A DNA stretch of 6,899 bases, from assembly GCA_039182965.1 (NCBI GenBank), contig JBCDBW010000167.1, positions 1 through 6,899 of the forward strand, written 5' to 3'. The notes beneath the pieces are model-generated. The model worked only from the letters and a program-made list of their open reading frames with translations, did not search any database and was not told the origin of the DNA. The stretch comes from JBCDBW01 sp039182965. GTDB lineage: Bacteria > Verrucomicrobiota > Verrucomicrobiia > Verrucomicrobiales > DEV007. The position numbers and the translations under genes were made by a program. Shown here one piece after another: positions 6,001 to 6,899 of the stretch (its first letter is position 1; each line of letters opens with the position of its first letter).

Positions 6001-6899
6001 GTCGGCTCATCAAAAATCAGCAAGTCTCGGCTCCGGCTTTGCGACGGACTCTTGTTCGTCTTTCCATTCGCTTCTAACAAATGACCAACAAGCTTCAGTC
6101 GCTGTGACTCCCCACCGCTCAAGGTATTGAGAGGCTGTCCCAGCCGCAGATACCCCATCCCCACATCATCCACCAGACGCAACGCACTCACCACACGCGC
6201 CGCGGTCTTGCCCTCCATCTCCGCAAAAAACCCGATTGCTTCCGATGTTGTCATCTCCAAAACATCGCAGATCGATTTCCCGCCCAACTTCACCGTCATC
6301 GCCGCCGCCTGATATCGCTTCCCCTCACACTCCGGACACACCACATACAAATCGCTCAGGAACTGCATCTCCACTTTCTCATACCCCGTGCCCCAACACC
6401 GCTCGCAACGCCCCGCCCCGCTGTTGAAAGAGAAAAACCCCGGCAACATCCCCTGCGCCTTGGCATCCTCCGTCTCCGAAAATAACCTCCGAATCAAATC
6501 AAAAGCCCCCGTATACACCGCCGGCGTGGACCGCGGCGTGCGCGACAACGGCGACTGATCCACCATCACAACCCGCCCCACATCGTCCGCCCCCACAATC
6601 GCCTTCACTCTCCCCGGCTCTTCCTCGGTCCGCTCCCCCTTCAGCCGTATCATGTTCTCATACAATACTTTATGTACGAGCGTCGACTTCCCCGAACCCG
6701 ATACACCGCTCACCGCACAAAACACGCCCAGCGGAATCTTCACATCGATTCCTTTCAGGTTGTGCTGTCGAGCGCCTTGCACACGGAGCCACTGCTTCGC
6801 CTTGCGCCGCTTCTCAGGCACCGGAATCGACTTTGCCCCCGTCAGATAAGCCGCCGTCAAAGAGTCCCCGTTCACCGATCCCAAACCCGCAACCGGCCC
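3033..6899 (-). CDS. uvrA: Excinuclease ABC subunit A, tandem-duplicated form (partial, 5' end beyond window)
   Basis: DNA-damage recognition ATPase of nucleotide excision repair; with UvrB it scans DNA and loads UvrB at lesions. The frame is open to the right edge, so the start lies outside; 1,288 residues are visible (numbered here from the edge) before TAG. Three ABC modules are seen. C-type module A, about 38-381: Walker A GVSGSGKST 65-73, zinc cysteines 165/168/188/191, LSGGESQR 260-267, Walker B D297-E298, H-loop H330. N-type module, about 407-905: Walker A 437-445, UvrB-binding region about 518-640 starting with CPEC, zinc cysteines 658/661/682/685, LSGGESQR 809-816, D835-E836, H868. 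C-type module B, about 938-1288: Walker A GISGSGKSS 966-974, zinc cysteines 1069/1072/1092/1095, LSGGEAQR 1159-1166, H1232. A normal UvrA of about 940 residues has one N and one C half, so this is a duplicated protein, as in Chlamydia and other PVC bacteria; the first N half should lie beyond the edge. Module B has E1199 where Walker B normally has Asp. Both C-type modules carry short basic insertions before Walker B. The TTG at 6884 is internal, not the start. Confidence 0.96.
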   Translation of the reverse strand, partial: GPVAGLGSVNGDSLTAAYLTGAKSIPVPEKRRKAKQWLRVQGARQHNLKGIDVKIPLGVFCAVSGVSGSGKSTLVHKVLYENMIRLKGERTEEEPGRVKAIVGADDVGRVVMVDQSPLSRTPRSTPAVYTGAFDLIRRLFSETEDAKAQGMLPGFFSFNSGAGRCERCWGTGYEKVEMQFLSDLYVVCPECEGKRYQAAAMTVKLGGKSICDVLEMTTSEAIGFFAEMEGKTAARVVSALRLVDDVGMGYLRLGQPLNTLSGGESQRLKLVGHLLEANGKTNKSPSQSRSRDLLIFDEPTTGLHFDDVRMLLAVFERLVAEGNSILVIEHNLEVLKSADYLIDLGPEAGSDGGEVVVCGTPEEVAECEESHTGAALAQSLSVERYSLMERGNGALRVAEESAGEEDDGAIRVYGAREHNLKDIDVAIPRDELVVVTGLSGSGKSTLAFDILFGEGQRRFLDSMSPYARQFAEQLEKADIDHVTGLPPTVAIEQRVTRGGGKSTVATVTEVYHFLRLLFAKLGTQFCPECEVAVEKQSVSAIVEAVRQAAAKAGKSGVKLQAPLIKARKGFHTEVARWAGSKGYEELWVDGKYRAVGGFEKLERFKEHSIDVVIATVRKGDAVTEVREWVEQALRHGKGTARLAGTGEGFTVLSSEMSCPGCGRAFEELDPRLFSYNSPHGWCEDCRGYGQVRRTPKWFSDKDSDSMLEAEVKEEMRMERADAEELVECPSCAGARINEVARAVEVQGIRIGELAALSVREAAKVVASLGFKGAQKVIARDILREIAQRLRFMEEVGLGYLTLDRSAKTLSGGESQRIRLAAQLGSNLRGVLYVLDEPTIGLHPRDNRALLDTLTSLRDQGNSLLVVEHDEDTMRESDRIIDLGPGAGSLGGEVVAQGTWAQIQRQKGSVTGQYLKDPMRHPMRGERRKVPGKRAKAGWLRVKSASANNLKGIDVDIPLGCLTVICGISGSGKSSLMRGVIEPGVKAELKAKGRGKSTGKKTWKTMSGVGEIEAVYEVDQSPIGKTSRSTPATYVKVFDDIRKLFAQVPTARMRGYTASRFSFNTEGGRCESCEGNGEIKLEMTFMPTSYVPCEDCHGMRYNEPTLEVEYNGKNIGEVMKMTIGEAATFFESNPKISRTLGLMKDTGLGYLTLGQPSPTLSGGEAQRIKLVTELTRGIGRSQNARIRQNRKPKGNLYLIEEPSIGLHMADVRKLLEVLQRLVDEGNTVVVIEHNLDIIAEADWVLEIGPEAGEEGGEVVVTGSVEDVVRCEESRTAEFLGPLVGVGGES

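Noticed and set aside
6882..6884. TTG as the start of uvrA
   Set aside because: The frame stays open to the right edge (G-P-V-A-G before it), and a protein starting here would begin with a C-type module and lack its N-type partner.

Overview
The window carries three genes, all read on the minus strand. In transcription order (right to left) they are: an excinuclease subunit uvrA that runs off the right edge (3033-6899), an exported type I sulfatase (1384-2739), and a trans-aconitate methyltransferase (tam) remnant that is disrupted twice (476-1257). About 475 bases of non-coding sequence at the left end hold two adjacent large inverted-repeat structures. The gap between uvrA and the sulfatase holds a third palindromic repeat.

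The organism is most likely a free-living member of the PVC group (Verrucomicrobiota, Kiritimatiellota, Lentisphaerota or Planctomycetota). Two things point there. The UvrA is a tandem-duplicated form: the visible part reads C-terminal half, N-terminal half, C-terminal half, which implies a protein of roughly 1,800 residues or more, as known from Chlamydia and other PVC bacteria. The secreted CxPSR sulfatase is a family heavily expanded in the free-living PVC phyla and not expected in Chlamydiae. This placement is an inference from gene content only. The coding strand is strongly purine-rich, so the printed strand is full of C runs.

The three genes have unrelated jobs: nucleotide excision repair, hydrolysis of sulfate esters outside the cytoplasm, and methylation of the aconitase inhibitor trans-aconitate. 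They are separated by 293 and 126 bases and do not look like a functional operon. A T-run hairpin after the sulfatase suggests it ends its own transcript.

The most interesting items are: (1) tam carries an in-frame amber codon at a conserved Ser position and also a one-base frameshift near its C-terminus, yet every other part of the family pattern is preserved, so it is either a very young pseudogene or holds assembly errors; (2) the imperfect palindrome of about 137 bp at 266-402, next to a strong hairpin at 203-244 whose loop can pair with 257-265, looks like a structured RNA or a small non-autonomous repeat element; (3) the last ATPase module of the duplicated UvrA has Glu in place of the Walker B Asp. 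I found no tRNA, rRNA, CRISPR array or transposase gene.
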